NCBI RefSeq assembly: GCF_900105535.1
Contig: NZ_LT629779.1
Location: 1,984,001 to 2,048,000, forward strand
Source: Pseudarthrobacter equi
Lineage (GTDB): Bacteria; Actinomycetota; Actinomycetes; Actinomycetales; Micrococcaceae
DNA: 64,000 nt
Direction of reading: 5' to 3'
A program made the translations under genes and the position numbers. Below the pieces are notes generated by a model. The model made no database searches and was not told the DNA's origin. It saw nothing but the letters and a program-made list of their open reading frames with translations. How positions within the stretch are numbered: the first letter of the stretch is position 1; every line of letters starts with the position of its first letter. Of this stretch, positions 55,893-64,000 are shown one piece after another.

Positions 55893-56762
55893 CTATTTCA
55901 GGAACTTGGATGTCCGCCGGTCAGCAAGGATCTTGCCCTTGGTCTGGCAGGTGGGGCAGTACTGGAGCGCTGTGTCGGCGAAGGACACCTCCCGCACGGT
56001 GTCCCCGCAGACCGGGCACGGCAACCCCGTGCGCGCGTGGACGCGCATATGGCTGCGCTTGACGTCCTTCAAATCCTTCGGAGGCTTGCCCTGGGCTTCG
56101 GCCAGTGCTTCGCCCAGAATGCCGTGGATGGCCTCGTACAGCACCTGGACTGTTTCCCGGTCCAGGGATTTGGCGGTGGCAAACGGGGAAATGCGGGCCG
56201 CATGCAGGATTTCGTCGCTGTAGGCGTTCCCAATGCCGGCGATGACGCTCTGGCTGCGCAGGAGGCCCTTGATCTGCTGGGAACTGGCCCCGAGGATCCC
56301 GGCCAGCATGCCGGCGTCGAACGTCTCCGTGAACGGATCCGGACCCAGCGCGGCGATCCCGGGCACGTCCTGCGGATCCCGCACCACGTACACCGCAAGG
56401 CTCTTCTTGGTGCCGGCCTCCGTGAGGTCGAACCCGCGCGGCCCGTCCGGTGCGGAGAAAGCACAGCGGACAGCAATCAGCCCTTTGCCCATTTTCAACT
56501 GGCTGTCCGCGGGGGAGTCCGTGAAGCGGAGCCAACCGGCGCGGGCCAGGTGGAACACCAGGGACATGCCATCGGTGTCGATGCTGATGAACTTTCCAAA
56601 GCGGCGGACTCCGGCCACGATGCGGCCCTCAATCGCGTTGAAGGGAGGATCCGCCGTCTTGAGCACCGCGAAGGAGACAACCTGCAGTTTGGTCAGGACG
56701 GCGCCACGCAGCTGTCCGTCCAGGAAGGTGGCCAGGCCAGCCACCTCGGGAAGCTCCGGCAT
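55893..56762 (-). CDS. Formamidopyrimidine/endonuclease VIII-type DNA glycosylase
   Basis: Bifunctional glycosylase/AP lyase of the Fpg/Nei family for oxidised bases. After Met the protein starts PELPEV with catalytic Pro and Glu; the family lysine is in RFGKFISID, and a zinc finger CPVCGD...CPTCQTKGK ends the protein. It is 289 residues. It resembles actinobacterial Fpg-like proteins that branch apart from classical MutM and may prefer Nei substrates. Start 56762 gives the necessary N-terminal proline; the longer frame upstream would mask it. Confidence 0.88.
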   Translation of the reverse strand: MPELPEVAGLATFLDGQLRGAVLTKLQVVSFAVLKTADPPFNAIEGRIVAGVRRFGKFISIDTDGMSLVFHLARAGWLRFTDSPADSQLKMGKGLIAVRCAFSAPDGPRGFDLTEAGTKKSLAVYVVRDPQDVPGIAALGPDPFTETFDAGMLAGILGASSQQIKGLLRSQSVIAGIGNAYSDEILHAARISPFATAKSLDRETVQVLYEAIHGILGEALAEAQGKPPKDLKDVKRSHMRVHARTGLPCPVCGDTVREVSFADTALQYCPTCQTKGKILADRRTSKFLK

Positions 56763-56857
56763 GGTTACCCGCCCTCTCCGCGCAGTCCGGCGCAACGAAG
56801 CGCGCTCATGCGTCCCATCTTCGCAGACACCCCCGTGAACGCCCCGGCAGATATGCC

Positions 56858-56863
56858 TATACT
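56858..56863 (+). promoter_or_regulatory. Candidate -10 of gcvH
   Basis: TATACT, 63 bp before the gcvH start, with a weak GTGAAC 17 bp upstream as -35. It faces the gcvH block, divergent from the glycosylase. Confidence 0.4.
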
Positions 56864-56925
56864 TTCAGCGGCGGCTCGTTTCCGCGCCTCCTGACCTTGG
56901 TGTCCAGCCCTACGAAAGGCCCCCA

Positions 56926-57312
56926 ATGAGCAACATTCCCGAAGACCTGTCCTACACCGCCGAGCACGAGTGGGTCACTGCCCCCAACGCTGACGGCGTG
57001 GTCCGCGTGGGCATCACCGACTTTGCCCAGGACGCCCTTGGGGATGTTGTGTACGCGCAGATGCCCGAAGTGGGTACAAAGGTTACGGCCAACGAAGTGG
57101 TGGGCGAAGTCGAATCCACCAAGAGCGTCAGCGACATCTACGCGCCGGTTTCGGGCGAAATTGTGGCCCGCAACGAGTCACTGGACTCCGATTCCGCACT
57201 CATCAACACTGATCCGTACGGCGACGGCTGGCTGATCGAGGTCAAACTCGCCGAAGCAGACGCTGTTGACTCGTTGCTCAGTGCATCCGAGTACGAACAG
57301 CAGGTAGGCTAA
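56926..57312 (+). CDS. gcvH: Glycine cleavage system H protein
   Basis: Carries the lipoyl group of the glycine cleavage system. The lipoylated Lys is in EVESTKSVSDIYAP, near residue 65; 128 residues is standard. gcvT and gcvP are not next to it, as in mycobacteria (Rv1826), where gcvH heads the garA-merR block. A GC-rich hairpin CCGGACC-N9-GGTCCGG at 57393-57415 lies between it and garA and may reduce read-through. Confidence 0.96.
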   Translation: MSNIPEDLSYTAEHEWVTAPNADGVVRVGITDFAQDALGDVVYAQMPEVGTKVTANEVVGEVESTKSVSDIYAPVSGEIVARNESLDSDSALINTDPYGDGWLIEVKLAEADAVDSLLSASEYEQQVG

Positions 57313-57469
57313 AGCTAACCGGTAAATCCGGTCCGGCCCGCCTCGCAGGCACGAACGTCTTCGCACGTCAACGGCCGGATGCGGAGCCGGAACCGGACCT
57401 GCCGGGACGGTCCGGCGGGCAAACGTTGGCTGCAGCCCTGACGGGCGGCAGCGGGAAGAGGAGGAATCC

Positions 57470-57946
57470 ATGGCTGGCCACACACAGAACCCTGCCGATG
57501 GGGAATACGGCACGGGTGCGGCTAAGGCGTCGGAGACCACCTCGATCCATCTCACCCCCATCCGGGATGAGCCCACCATCGCACCCAAGCTCTCCCTCGA
57601 GGAGCGCAACTCCGTCGAGGCCCTGCCTGCGGGTTCGGCGCTGCTCGTAGCCCACAGCGGACCAAACGCCGGAGCGCGCTTCCTGCTCGACTCGGACGTT
57701 ACGACGGCGGGCCGCCACCCTGACGCTGACATCTTCCTCGACGACGTCACAGTTTCCCGCCGCCACGTCGAATTCCGGCGCACGGCACGCAGCTTTGAAG
57801 TGGTGGACCGGAACAGCCTGAACGGCACGTACGTCAACCACGACCGCGTGGACGCAGTGGAGCTCAAGTCGGGCAGCGAAGTCCAGATTGGCAAGTTCCG
57901 CCTTACCTTCTACCTGAGCCCTGCCACAGCTGCAGGCCGCGGCTGA
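57470..57946 (+). CDS. garA: FHA-domain regulator GarA/OdhI
   Basis: In actinobacteria GarA/OdhI inhibits 2-oxoglutarate dehydrogenase and activates glutamate synthase, switched off by Ser/Thr kinase phosphorylation of an N-terminal threonine. The ETTS phosphorylation motif is at about residues 22-25. The FHA domain at about 55-145 has GRHPDADIFLDDVTVSRRHV and NSLNGTYVN. It is 158 residues. AGGAGGA precedes the start. Adjacent to gcvH as in Rv1826-Rv1827. Confidence 0.93.
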   Translation: MAGHTQNPADGEYGTGAAKASETTSIHLTPIRDEPTIAPKLSLEERNSVEALPAGSALLVAHSGPNAGARFLLDSDVTTAGRHPDADIFLDDVTVSRRHVEFRRTARSFEVVDRNSLNGTYVNHDRVDAVELKSGSEVQIGKFRLTFYLSPATAAGRG

Positions 57947-57963
57947 TCCGGGGACCGCTGCCT

Positions 57964-58686
57964 GTGGCAATGGCACAACCCGAACGCCGGGGACCCCAGG
58001 TCCTGAACATTGGCGAGGTACTCGCCCAGCTCAGTGCCGACTTCCCGGGCATGACAGCGTCGAAGATCCGGTTCCTTGAGGAAAAGGGCCTGATCAACCC
58101 CCGGCGCACTCCGGCCGGTTACCGGCAGTACTCCGACGGCGACGTCGAACGCCTCCGGTTCGTCCTTGCCTTGCAGCGGGACCAGTACCTCCCCCTGAAG
58201 GTCATCAAGGACTACCTTGATGCCATTGACAGGGGAGAGCGTCCGGAAAACCTGCCGCCCGGCGTCGTGGTTTCACCGCGGATCGTGTCCGACGAACTCG
58301 CTGCCGAACTTCAGAACCATGGCCGCAAGCTCACCGAAGAGCAGCTGCGGACGGAATCCGGCGCCAGCGTCCCGCTCCTGAAGTCCCTCCTGGACTTCGG
58401 CCTCATCAGCCACACCAATGGCCGGTTCGACGAACATGCCCTCCAGGTTGCGCGTGCCTGCGTCCAACTCGAGGGCCATGGACTTGAGCCACGCCACCTC
58501 CGTCCCTTCCAGGCGGCTGCAGAACGGGAGTTCGGCCTCGTGGAACGCGCGGTGGCACCCCTGGCGTCCCGCAAGGACTCCGCATCCCAGGCGCGTGCAG
58601 CTGAGGCAGCCCGCGAAATCAGCGACCTCTGCCTCACCCTGCACCGTGCTTTGGTGCAGGACCACATCTCACGCATGGACATCTGA
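57964..58686 (+). CDS. MerR-family regulator (Rv1828/FtsR-like)
   Basis: An N-terminal MerR winged helix (about residues 15-85; LSADFPGMTASKIRFLEEKG, then GYRQYSDGDVERL) and a C-terminal helical domain without metal-binding cysteines. It is 240 residues. Counterpart of Rv1828 by order and size; the corynebacterial homologue FtsR activates ftsZ. GTG 57964 or ATG 57970 may start it; it lies 17 bp after garA. Target sites could be the dyads at 59236-59256. Confidence 0.88.
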   Translation: MAMAQPERRGPQVLNIGEVLAQLSADFPGMTASKIRFLEEKGLINPRRTPAGYRQYSDGDVERLRFVLALQRDQYLPLKVIKDYLDAIDRGERPENLPPGVVVSPRIVSDELAAELQNHGRKLTEEQLRTESGASVPLLKSLLDFGLISHTNGRFDEHALQVARACVQLEGHGLEPRHLRPFQAAAEREFGLVERAVAPLASRKDSASQARAAEAAREISDLCLTLHRALVQDHISRMDI

Positions 58687-59189
58687 TGATTGAAGTCGAG
58701 ATTGTTGGCGTTCGGATCGAACTGCCGTCCAACCAGCCACTGGTGCTGCTCCGCGAGATGCACGGGGAGCGCCACGTCCCCATCTGGATCGGAACGCCGG
58801 AGGCCAGCGCCATCGCCCTGGCCCAGCAGGGCGTGGTTCCGCCCCGGCCCATGACACACGACCTCCTGGTTGACGTCGTGGAATCGCTGGGCCACTCGGT
58901 GGTCAGCGTGAACATTGTTGCCGTGGAGGACAACATCTTCTACGGGCAGTTGCAGTTCGAGAACGGCACCACTGTCAGTTCGCGGGCCTCTGACGCCCTC
59001 GCTATTGCCCTGCGGGCGAAGTGCCGCATCTGGTGCGCAGACTCGGTGATGGACGAGGCCGGAGTCCGCATCACCGAGCACGACGAAGGCGAGGACACGG
59101 AGCCGAACCCCACTGTGGACGAGGAGCGCGAGCTGCGCAGATTCCGTGAATTCCTCGATGACGTGGAGCCGGAAGATTTCGACGGCTAG
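58686..59189 (+). CDS. Bifunctional nuclease-family protein (DUF151)
   Basis: A small soluble protein of the BFN/DUF151 family (MIEVEIVGVRIELPSNQPLV, then PIWIGTPEASAIALAQQG), 167 residues, counterpart of Rv1829. Plant homologues have nuclease activity; the bacterial role is unknown. Its ATG overlaps the MerR stop by one base. The C-terminus is acidic (DEGEDTEPNPTVDEE). Confidence 0.88.
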   Translation: MIEVEIVGVRIELPSNQPLVLLREMHGERHVPIWIGTPEASAIALAQQGVVPPRPMTHDLLVDVVESLGHSVVSVNIVAVEDNIFYGQLQFENGTTVSSRASDALAIALRAKCRIWCADSVMDEAGVRITEHDEGEDTEPNPTVDEERELRRFREFLDDVEPEDFDG

Positions 59190-59235
59190 GTCACGTTAAG
59201 GTTAAAGTTGAGGCTGAAAGTTTCGACACGCCCCC

Positions 59236-59281
59236 TCAAAGCGCCAACGTCTTTGACCTTGCGACCCTCCGGGCCTAACGT
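59236..59281 (+). promoter_or_regulatory. Promoter and MerR-like dyad before the second merR gene
   Basis: TTGACC (59253-59258), a 17-bp spacer and TAACGT (59276-59281) form a promoter. The dyad TCAAAG-N9-CTTTGA (59236-59256) overlaps its -35, and AAGGTTAAAG at 59198 mirrors CTTTGACCTT at 59251. Regulation by one of the flanking MerR proteins is inferred. Confidence 0.5.
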
Positions 59282-59418
59282 CGAAGTATCAAGTTCCCAT
59301 TGCTTACGGCAGCCGCGCAAGTCACACTGGAAAGTGCGCCCCGCGAGAATTACATGCATGGTCTTCATGCCCACGCTGCTGCAGTTGTTCCCGGGAGCGT
59401 ACGACAAGGAGGATCCAG

Positions 59419-60012
59419 GTGAGTCCTAAAGGTGAAGCAGGCGGGCTGAAGCAGCCCACGGCCGGTGCCACCGTGCCCGTAAGCGGTGCCCAGGGCCTCC
59501 TCTTTACCGAAGACCTCCCTGTCCTGGACGAGGACGCCGGCTACCGCGGTCCCACCGCATGCAAGGCGGCCGGGATCACTTACCGGCAGCTCGATTACTG
59601 GGCCAGGACCGGACTGGTGGAGCCCGCCGTACGCGGCGCGGCCGGGTCCGGCTCGCAGCGCCTCTACGGATTCCGCGACATCCTGGTCCTCAAGGTGGTC
59701 AAGCGGCTCCTCGATACCGGGGTCTCCCTCCAGCAGATCCGCACCGCCGTGGAGCACCTGCGTGAACGCGGCGTGGAAGACCTCGCCCAGATCACCCTGA
59801 TGAGTGACGGCGCCAGCGTTTACGAATGCACCTCCGCCGATGAGGTCATTGATCTCGTACAGGGCGGCCAGGGCGTCTTCGGCATCGCGGTTGGCCGGGT
59901 ATGGCGCGAGGTGGAGGGCAGCCTGGCATCACTGCCCAGCGAGCACGCTGCCGAGCAGACTTTCCCTGACGATGAGCTCAGCAAGCGGCGGGCGGCTCGA
60001 AAGATCAGCTGA
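59419..60012 (+). CDS. MerR-family regulator (Rv1830-like)
   Basis: A MerR HTH at about residues 40-110 (GPTACKAAGITYRQLDYWAR and LYGFRDILVLKVVKRLLDTG) follows a ~40-residue tail; the C-terminus is short, without cysteines. It is 197 residues. Counterpart of Rv1830. GTG 59419 has AAGGAGG 7 bp upstream. It is separated from the DUF151 gene by a 229-bp gap with its own promoter, unlike the tight spacing before. Confidence 0.88.
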   Translation: MSPKGEAGGLKQPTAGATVPVSGAQGLLFTEDLPVLDEDAGYRGPTACKAAGITYRQLDYWARTGLVEPAVRGAAGSGSQRLYGFRDILVLKVVKRLLDTGVSLQQIRTAVEHLRERGVEDLAQITLMSDGASVYECTSADEVIDLVQGGQGVFGIAVGRVWREVEGSLASLPSEHAAEQTFPDDELSKRRAARKIS

Positions 60013-60026
60013 CCTGCAGACCAACA

Positions 60027-60067
60027 AACAGGGGCCGCACTCCTCCCGGAGGAGTGCGGCCCCTGTT
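60027..60067. terminator. Bidirectional terminator between merR and orphan parA
   Basis: AACAGGGGCCGCACTCCTCC pairs perfectly with the following 20 bases ending CCCCTGTT, around one central base. It is followed by CGTTT. It lies between convergent genes. Confidence 0.88.
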
Positions 60068-60083
60068 CGTTTAAGGTTCGTCC

Positions 60084-60914
60084 CTAGCGCGCGCGGCTTC
60101 GGAGGCCGCTGCCCGCAGCCATCAGGTTGGCCAGCAGCTCATCGAACAGGGCGGCGGCGGATTTGGCGGAGTCGCCCGGCCAGTGGTGCACCGGATGCGC
60201 TGCGCCCTGGATCTGCTGCCAGTTGGCCTGCTCGGGGATCCGCGGGCTCAGCAGCAGCTCGCCAAACATCGACTCCATCTCAGCCAGCCGGTAGGTGTGC
60301 TCGGAGGAGCCGCTCCGCACCCGGTTGGCGACGATGCCGGCCGGTGAAAGGTTGGGGGCGAACTCCTGCTTGAAGAGCTGGATGGCGCGCATGGTGCGCT
60401 CCGTGCCCGCCACCGAGAAGAGCCCGGGTTCGGCCACAAGTGCCACCTTGTCGCTGGCGGACCACGCCATCCGGGTAAGGCCGTTGAGCGACGGCGGGCA
60501 GTCGATCAGCACCAGCTGATAGTTGCCTGCACCGGCCAGGACCGCGGTGAGCCGGCGAAGGTCGCGGCGGCCAAGGTCCGGACGGTCGTAGATCCCCGTA
60601 TAGGCGGAGCCGACGGCGACGTCCAGGACAGCGGGGCCGGAACCGTTTGAGTGGGCGCGGGCGCTCCAGTTGCTCCGCACTACGTTCTCGGCGAGCTTGG
60701 CACGGCGGGGGCTCTTGAGCATCCGTCCGATATCAAGCTGCTCGCCGGGCTGCACGCCCAGGGCCGTGGTTGCGTCCGCGTGGGGATCAAGGTCCACCAC
60801 AAGGGTCTTGATTCCCGCGGCCAGCGCCGCAGACGCCAATCCTGTGGTGACGGAAGTCTTGCCGACTCCACCCTTAAGGCTGCTGATGCTGACTACTTGC
60901 ACTTGAGAGACCAA
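60084..60914 (-). CDS. Orphan ParA/MinD-type ATPase
   Basis: Deviant Walker A SLKGGVGKTSVTTGLA at about residues 12-27, A' LVVDLDPHADATTALG and B QLVLIDCPPSLNGL define a ParA-family ATPase. It is 276 residues from the TTG at 60914, or 272 from GTG 60902. No parB-like partner is adjacent. Homologous solitary ParA proteins beside pyruvate carboxylase are known to me in related Micrococcaceae only as hypothetical annotation. Its role, perhaps positioning a protein cargo, is unknown. No ribosome site is visible. Confidence 0.82.
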   Translation of the reverse strand: MVSQVQVVSISSLKGGVGKTSVTTGLASAALAAGIKTLVVDLDPHADATTALGVQPGEQLDIGRMLKSPRRAKLAENVVRSNWSARAHSNGSGPAVLDVAVGSAYTGIYDRPDLGRRDLRRLTAVLAGAGNYQLVLIDCPPSLNGLTRMAWSASDKVALVAEPGLFSVAGTERTMRAIQLFKQEFAPNLSPAGIVANRVRSGSSEHTYRLAEMESMFGELLLSPRIPEQANWQQIQGAAHPVHHWPGDSAKSAAALFDELLANLMAAGSGLRSRAR

Positions 60915-61122
60915 AACCTAACGCCGGATGCCGTGTTGGGGGTAATGTTTGCTCCGGCGGAACCGAAGCCGGACGGTCCTGCCGCCCTACTCATCATATG
61001 TGGATGCCGCGGTGAATCCTGCTTTATGGGCGCCCGGCATGGCACTGGCGGTGCAGGCGGGTCATATCAGGACGGCCCGGCACAAACCGATCAGGACATG
61101 ACGGGGAAATCTGTGATGGCTG

Positions 61123-61138
61123 ACACAAAGATTTGTGT
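61123..61138. promoter_or_regulatory. Palindromic operator-like site before pyc
   Basis: ACACAAAGATTTGTGT is a 7+2+7 palindrome 65 bp upstream of the pyruvate carboxylase ATG. The geometry and GA centre equal the site at 24184-24199, but the sequence differs. A transcription factor site is inferred. Confidence 0.45.
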
Positions 61139-61203
61139 TTGTCCTTGTGGGTCCTAGACACTGTGACCACTCACCGATCCACCCGCAATGATGCAGGAGA
61201 AGT

Positions 61204-64000
61204 ATGTTTTCCAAAGTTCTGGTGGCCAACCGCGGCGAAATCGCGATCAGGGCCTTCCGCGCCGGCTACGAGCTGGGCGCCAAGACCGTTGCCGTCTTTC
61301 CCCATGAGGACCGAAACTCGATCCACCGGCAGAAAGCGGACGAGGCGTACCTGATTGGCGAAGAAGGGCATCCCGTCCGGGCATACCTGGACGTCGCCGA
61401 GGTGGTGCGGGTGGCCAAGGAGTCCGGCGCTGACGCCATCTACCCCGGGTACGGCTTCCTCTCGGAAAACCCGGACCTGGCCCGCGCAGCCAAGGAAGCC
61501 GGCATCACGTTCGTGGGTCCGCCGGCCGAAGTCCTGGAACTTGCCGGAAACAAGGTGGCGGCACTGAAGGCGGCCCGCGCGGCCGGCGTGCCGGTACTGA
61601 AGTCCAGTGAGCCGTCCAAGGACCTGGACGAACTGCTTGCCGCCGCCGATGAGATCGGCTTCCCCATCTTTGCGAAGGCAGTGGCTGGCGGTGGCGGCCG
61701 TGGCATGCGGCGGGTGGACACCCGTGAAGCGCTTCCCGAGGCCCTCAAATCGGCCATGCGCGAGGCGGACGCCGCCTTCGGCGATCCCACCATGTTCCTG
61801 GAGCAGGCCGTCCTGCGGCCCCGCCACATCGAGGTGCAGATCCTCGCTGACGCTGAGGGCAACGTCATGCACCTCTTCGAGCGCGACTGTTCCATCCAGC
61901 GGCGGCACCAGAAGGTCATCGAGATCGCCCCTGCGCCGAACCTGGACGAAAACATCCGCCAGGCCCTGTACCGTGACGCCGTCAAATTCGCGCAGGCGCT
62001 GAACTACGTCAACGCCGGCACCGTCGAGTTCCTGGTGGACACAGAAGGCGAGCGGGCCGGCCAGCACGTCTTCATTGAAATGAACCCGCGCATCCAGGTG
62101 GAGCACACGGTCACCGAGGAAGTCACGGACGTGGACCTGGTCCAGGCCCAGATGCGCATCGCCTCCGGCGAAACCCTGGCCGACCTGGGACTCTCCCAGG
62201 AGACCGTCCACCTCAAGGGCGCTGCCCTGCAGAGCCGCATCACCACCGAGGACCCGTCCAACGGTTTTCGGCCCGACGTCGGAAAGATCACCGGCTACCG
62301 CTCCGCAGGCGGTGCCGGCGTACGGCTCGACGGCGGAACCGTGTACTCCGGCGCCGAGATCAGCCCGCACTTCGACTCCTTGCTGGTCAAGCTCACCTGC
62401 CGCGGCCGGGACTACCCCGCCGCCGTGGCCCGCGCCCGCCGGTCCCTTGCCGAGTTCCGCATCCGCGGCGTTTCCACCAACATCCCCTTCCTTCAGGCCG
62501 TGCTGGACGACCCCGACTTCATCGCCGGCGACGTCGCCACCAACTTCATCGACCAGCGCCCCGAGCTGCTCAAGGCACGGGTGTCCGCTGACCGCGGCAC
62601 CAAGCTGCTGACATGGCTGGCCGACGTCACAGTCAACAAGCCCAACGGCGAACTGACCGTCCACTCGGACCCGGCGGCGAAGCTGCCGTCGGTGAAGGGC
62701 CAGCAGGCGGCGCCGGGTTCCCGCCAGAAACTGCGTGAGCTCGGGCCGGAAGGCTTCGCCAAGGCGCTGCGCGAGCAAACCGCTGTTGCCGTCACGGACA
62801 CCACCTTCCGCGATGCCCACCAGTCGCTGCTCGCCACCCGGGTCCGCACCCGCGACCTCGTGGCTGCCGGACCGGCAGTCAGCGCCCTGATGCCGGAACT
62901 GCTGTCCGTTGAAGCCTGGGGCGGGGCAACCTATGACGTAGCCCTCCGCTTCCTCGGCGAAGACCCGTGGGACCGCCTCGCAGCGCTTCGCGAGGCCCTG
63001 CCGAATGTCTGCATCCAGATGCTCCTCCGCGGCCGCAACACCGTCGGTTACACCCCGTATCCCGAGGAGGTCACCGAAGCCTTCGTCAACGAGGCAGCGG
63101 CCACCGGCATCGACATCTTCCGGATCTTCGACGCCCTGAACGATGTCAATCAGATGGCCCCCGCCATCCGTGCAGTCCGCGCAACCGGAACAGCCGTCGC
63201 CGAAGTGGCCCTCTGCTACACGGGCGACCTGCTGGACCCGGCGGAGAAGCTGTACACGCTGGACTACTACCTCGAACTGGCCCAGAAGATCGTCGACGCC
63301 GGCGCCCACATCCTGGCGATCAAGGACATGGCCGGCCTGCTGCGGCCCGCCGCGGCCGCCAAGCTGGTGGCCGCGCTCCGCGAACGCTTCGACCTTCCCG
63401 TCCACCTGCACACCCACGACACGGCGGGCGGCCAGCTGGCGACCCTGCTCGCTGCCGTGGATGCCGGCGTGGACGCCGTGGACGTGGCTTCGGCCTCCCT
63501 GGCCGGCACCACCAGCCAGGTATCGGCATCGGCACTGGTGGCAGCACTGGCGCACACGCCCCGCGAGACAGGTCTCAGCCTGGACGCCGTCAGCTCCCTG
63601 GAACCGTACTGGGAAGCAGTCCGCCGGGTGTACGCACCCTTCGAATCGGGCCTGCCGGGCCCCACCGGCCGGGTGTACAAGCACGAGATTCCCGGTGGCC
63701 AGCTTTCCAACCTCCGCCAGCAGGCCATTGCGCTGGGCCTGGGGGAGCGGTTCGAAGCCATCGAGGACATGTACACGGCAGCCGACCGGATCCTGGGCCA
63801 CCTGGTCAAGGTCACCCCGTCCTCCAAGGTGGTGGGCGACCTCGCCCTGCACCTGGTGGGCCTCAACGCCGATCCTGCGGACTTCAATGAGAACCCGCAG
63901 AACTACGACATCCCCGATTCTGTGATCGGGTTCCTGTCCGGCGAACTCGGCGACCCTCCCGGAGGATGGCCTGAGCCCTTCCGCACCAAGGCACTCCAGG
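61204..64000 (+). CDS. pyc: Pyruvate carboxylase (N-terminal ~932 codons; runs past window)
   Basis: Biotin-dependent anaplerotic enzyme making oxaloacetate from pyruvate and bicarbonate. The biotin carboxylase domain at about 1-450 has AVAGGGGRGMRR for ATP binding, EMNPRIQVEHTVTEEV and RFRIRG-like RIRGVSTN. The carboxyltransferase domain from about 520 has TDTTFRDAHQSLLATRVRT and the metal-binding HLHTHD near 735. The biotinyl domain should lie beyond base 64000, so completeness cannot be judged. ATG 61204 has AGGAGAAGT upstream. No frameshift is seen. Confidence 0.96.
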   Translation, partial: MFSKVLVANRGEIAIRAFRAGYELGAKTVAVFPHEDRNSIHRQKADEAYLIGEEGHPVRAYLDVAEVVRVAKESGADAIYPGYGFLSENPDLARAAKEAGITFVGPPAEVLELAGNKVAALKAARAAGVPVLKSSEPSKDLDELLAAADEIGFPIFAKAVAGGGGRGMRRVDTREALPEALKSAMREADAAFGDPTMFLEQAVLRPRHIEVQILADAEGNVMHLFERDCSIQRRHQKVIEIAPAPNLDENIRQALYRDAVKFAQALNYVNAGTVEFLVDTEGERAGQHVFIEMNPRIQVEHTVTEEVTDVDLVQAQMRIASGETLADLGLSQETVHLKGAALQSRITTEDPSNGFRPDVGKITGYRSAGGAGVRLDGGTVYSGAEISPHFDSLLVKLTCRGRDYPAAVARARRSLAEFRIRGVSTNIPFLQAVLDDPDFIAGDVATNFIDQRPELLKARVSADRGTKLLTWLADVTVNKPNGELTVHSDPAAKLPSVKGQQAAPGSRQKLRELGPEGFAKALREQTAVAVTDTTFRDAHQSLLATRVRTRDLVAAGPAVSALMPELLSVEAWGGATYDVALRFLGEDPWDRLAALREALPNVCIQMLLRGRNTVGYTPYPEEVTEAFVNEAAATGIDIFRIFDALNDVNQMAPAIRAVRATGTAVAEVALCYTGDLLDPAEKLYTLDYYLELAQKIVDAGAHILAIKDMAGLLRPAAAAKLVAALRERFDLPVHLHTHDTAGGQLATLLAAVDAGVDAVDVASASLAGTTSQVSASALVAALAHTPRETGLSLDAVSSLEPYWEAVRRVYAPFESGLPGPTGRVYKHEIPGGQLSNLRQQAIALGLGERFEAIEDMYTAADRILGHLVKVTPSSKVVGDLALHLVGLNADPADFNENPQNYDIPDSVIGFLSGELGDPPGGWPEPFRTKALQ

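Noticed and set aside
55830..56894. 354-residue plus-strand open frame
   Set aside because: It is antisense to the Fpg/Nei gene, whose motifs are all intact; the plus-strand product is low-complexity.
61171..63852. 893-residue minus-strand open frame
   Set aside because: Antisense shadow of pyruvate carboxylase caused by high third-position GC.

Overview
The window is chromosomal DNA from a high-GC actinobacterium, most likely Arthrobacter or Pseudarthrobacter (Micrococcaceae). Grounds: the 16S gene resembles that group from memory, there is a mycothiol-dependent-type enzyme, GTG starts and 1-8 bp gene overlaps are common, and the gene order closely follows the Mycobacterium tuberculosis blocks tyrS to der (Rv1689-Rv1713) and gcvH to MerR (Rv1826-Rv1830). 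No prophage, insertion sequence, CRISPR array or plasmid gene was seen. The content is core housekeeping with small accessory insertions.

Layout. 0-10 kb: a quinone oxidoreductase diverges from a complete arginine operon argCJBDFRGH, headed by two ARG-box-like sites 20 bp apart and an apparently leaderless argC start. 9.8-16.5 kb: a first 32-bp-period repeat cluster, a PNPOx-like enzyme, a DinB/MDMPI protein, an alkylation-repair trio (ogt and ada-alkA on minus, 3-methyladenine glycosylase on plus) and a HelD/HelR-type RNA polymerase-recycling ATPase. 16.5-23.8 kb: tyrS, then one rRNA operon (16S-23S-5S, no spacer tRNA) with recognisable promoter, boxA elements, RNase III-type precursor stems and terminator. 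23.8-24.4 kb: a second, larger set of 32-bp-period arrays in opposed orientation. 24.4-35 kb: a repeat-rich TPR-like protein, HAD phosphatase, small Pro-rich protein, tlyA, nadK, recN, pyrG, NUDIX, xerD. 35-46.7 kb: an accessory catabolic segment with a membrane protein, a MutT-like hydrolase, a methylcitrate-cycle operon (gntR-prpD-prpB-prpC, divergent from an acyl-CoA synthetase) and a CitA/CitB-type two-component system divergent from a dicarboxylate symporter. 46.8-54.7 kb: parA-like ATPase, scpA, scpB, rluB-like, tyrA, cmk, plsC, der. 54.8-64 kb: tRNA-Pro(GGG), a small secreted D/R/H-rich protein, an Fpg/Nei glycosylase, the gcvH-garA-merR-DUF151-merR block, an orphan ParA-like ATPase, and the first ~932 codons of pyruvate carboxylase, which runs off the window.

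The genes form coherent modules: arginine synthesis with its own repressor; direct and excision repair of alkylated DNA; ribosome production next to a transcription-recycling factor and a tRNA synthetase; propionate use under a GntR regulator; C4-dicarboxylate sensing and uptake; chromosome condensation and segregation (ParA-like, ScpAB, XerD); and carbon-nitrogen control (GarA, GcvH, pyruvate carboxylase).

The least explained signals are the two 32-bp-period repeat clusters (9842-9946 and 23839-24158), which share a core and are each built as opposed arrays, and the 240-bp internal DNA repeat of the TPR-like gene. All functional calls come from reading the sequence; no database search was run.
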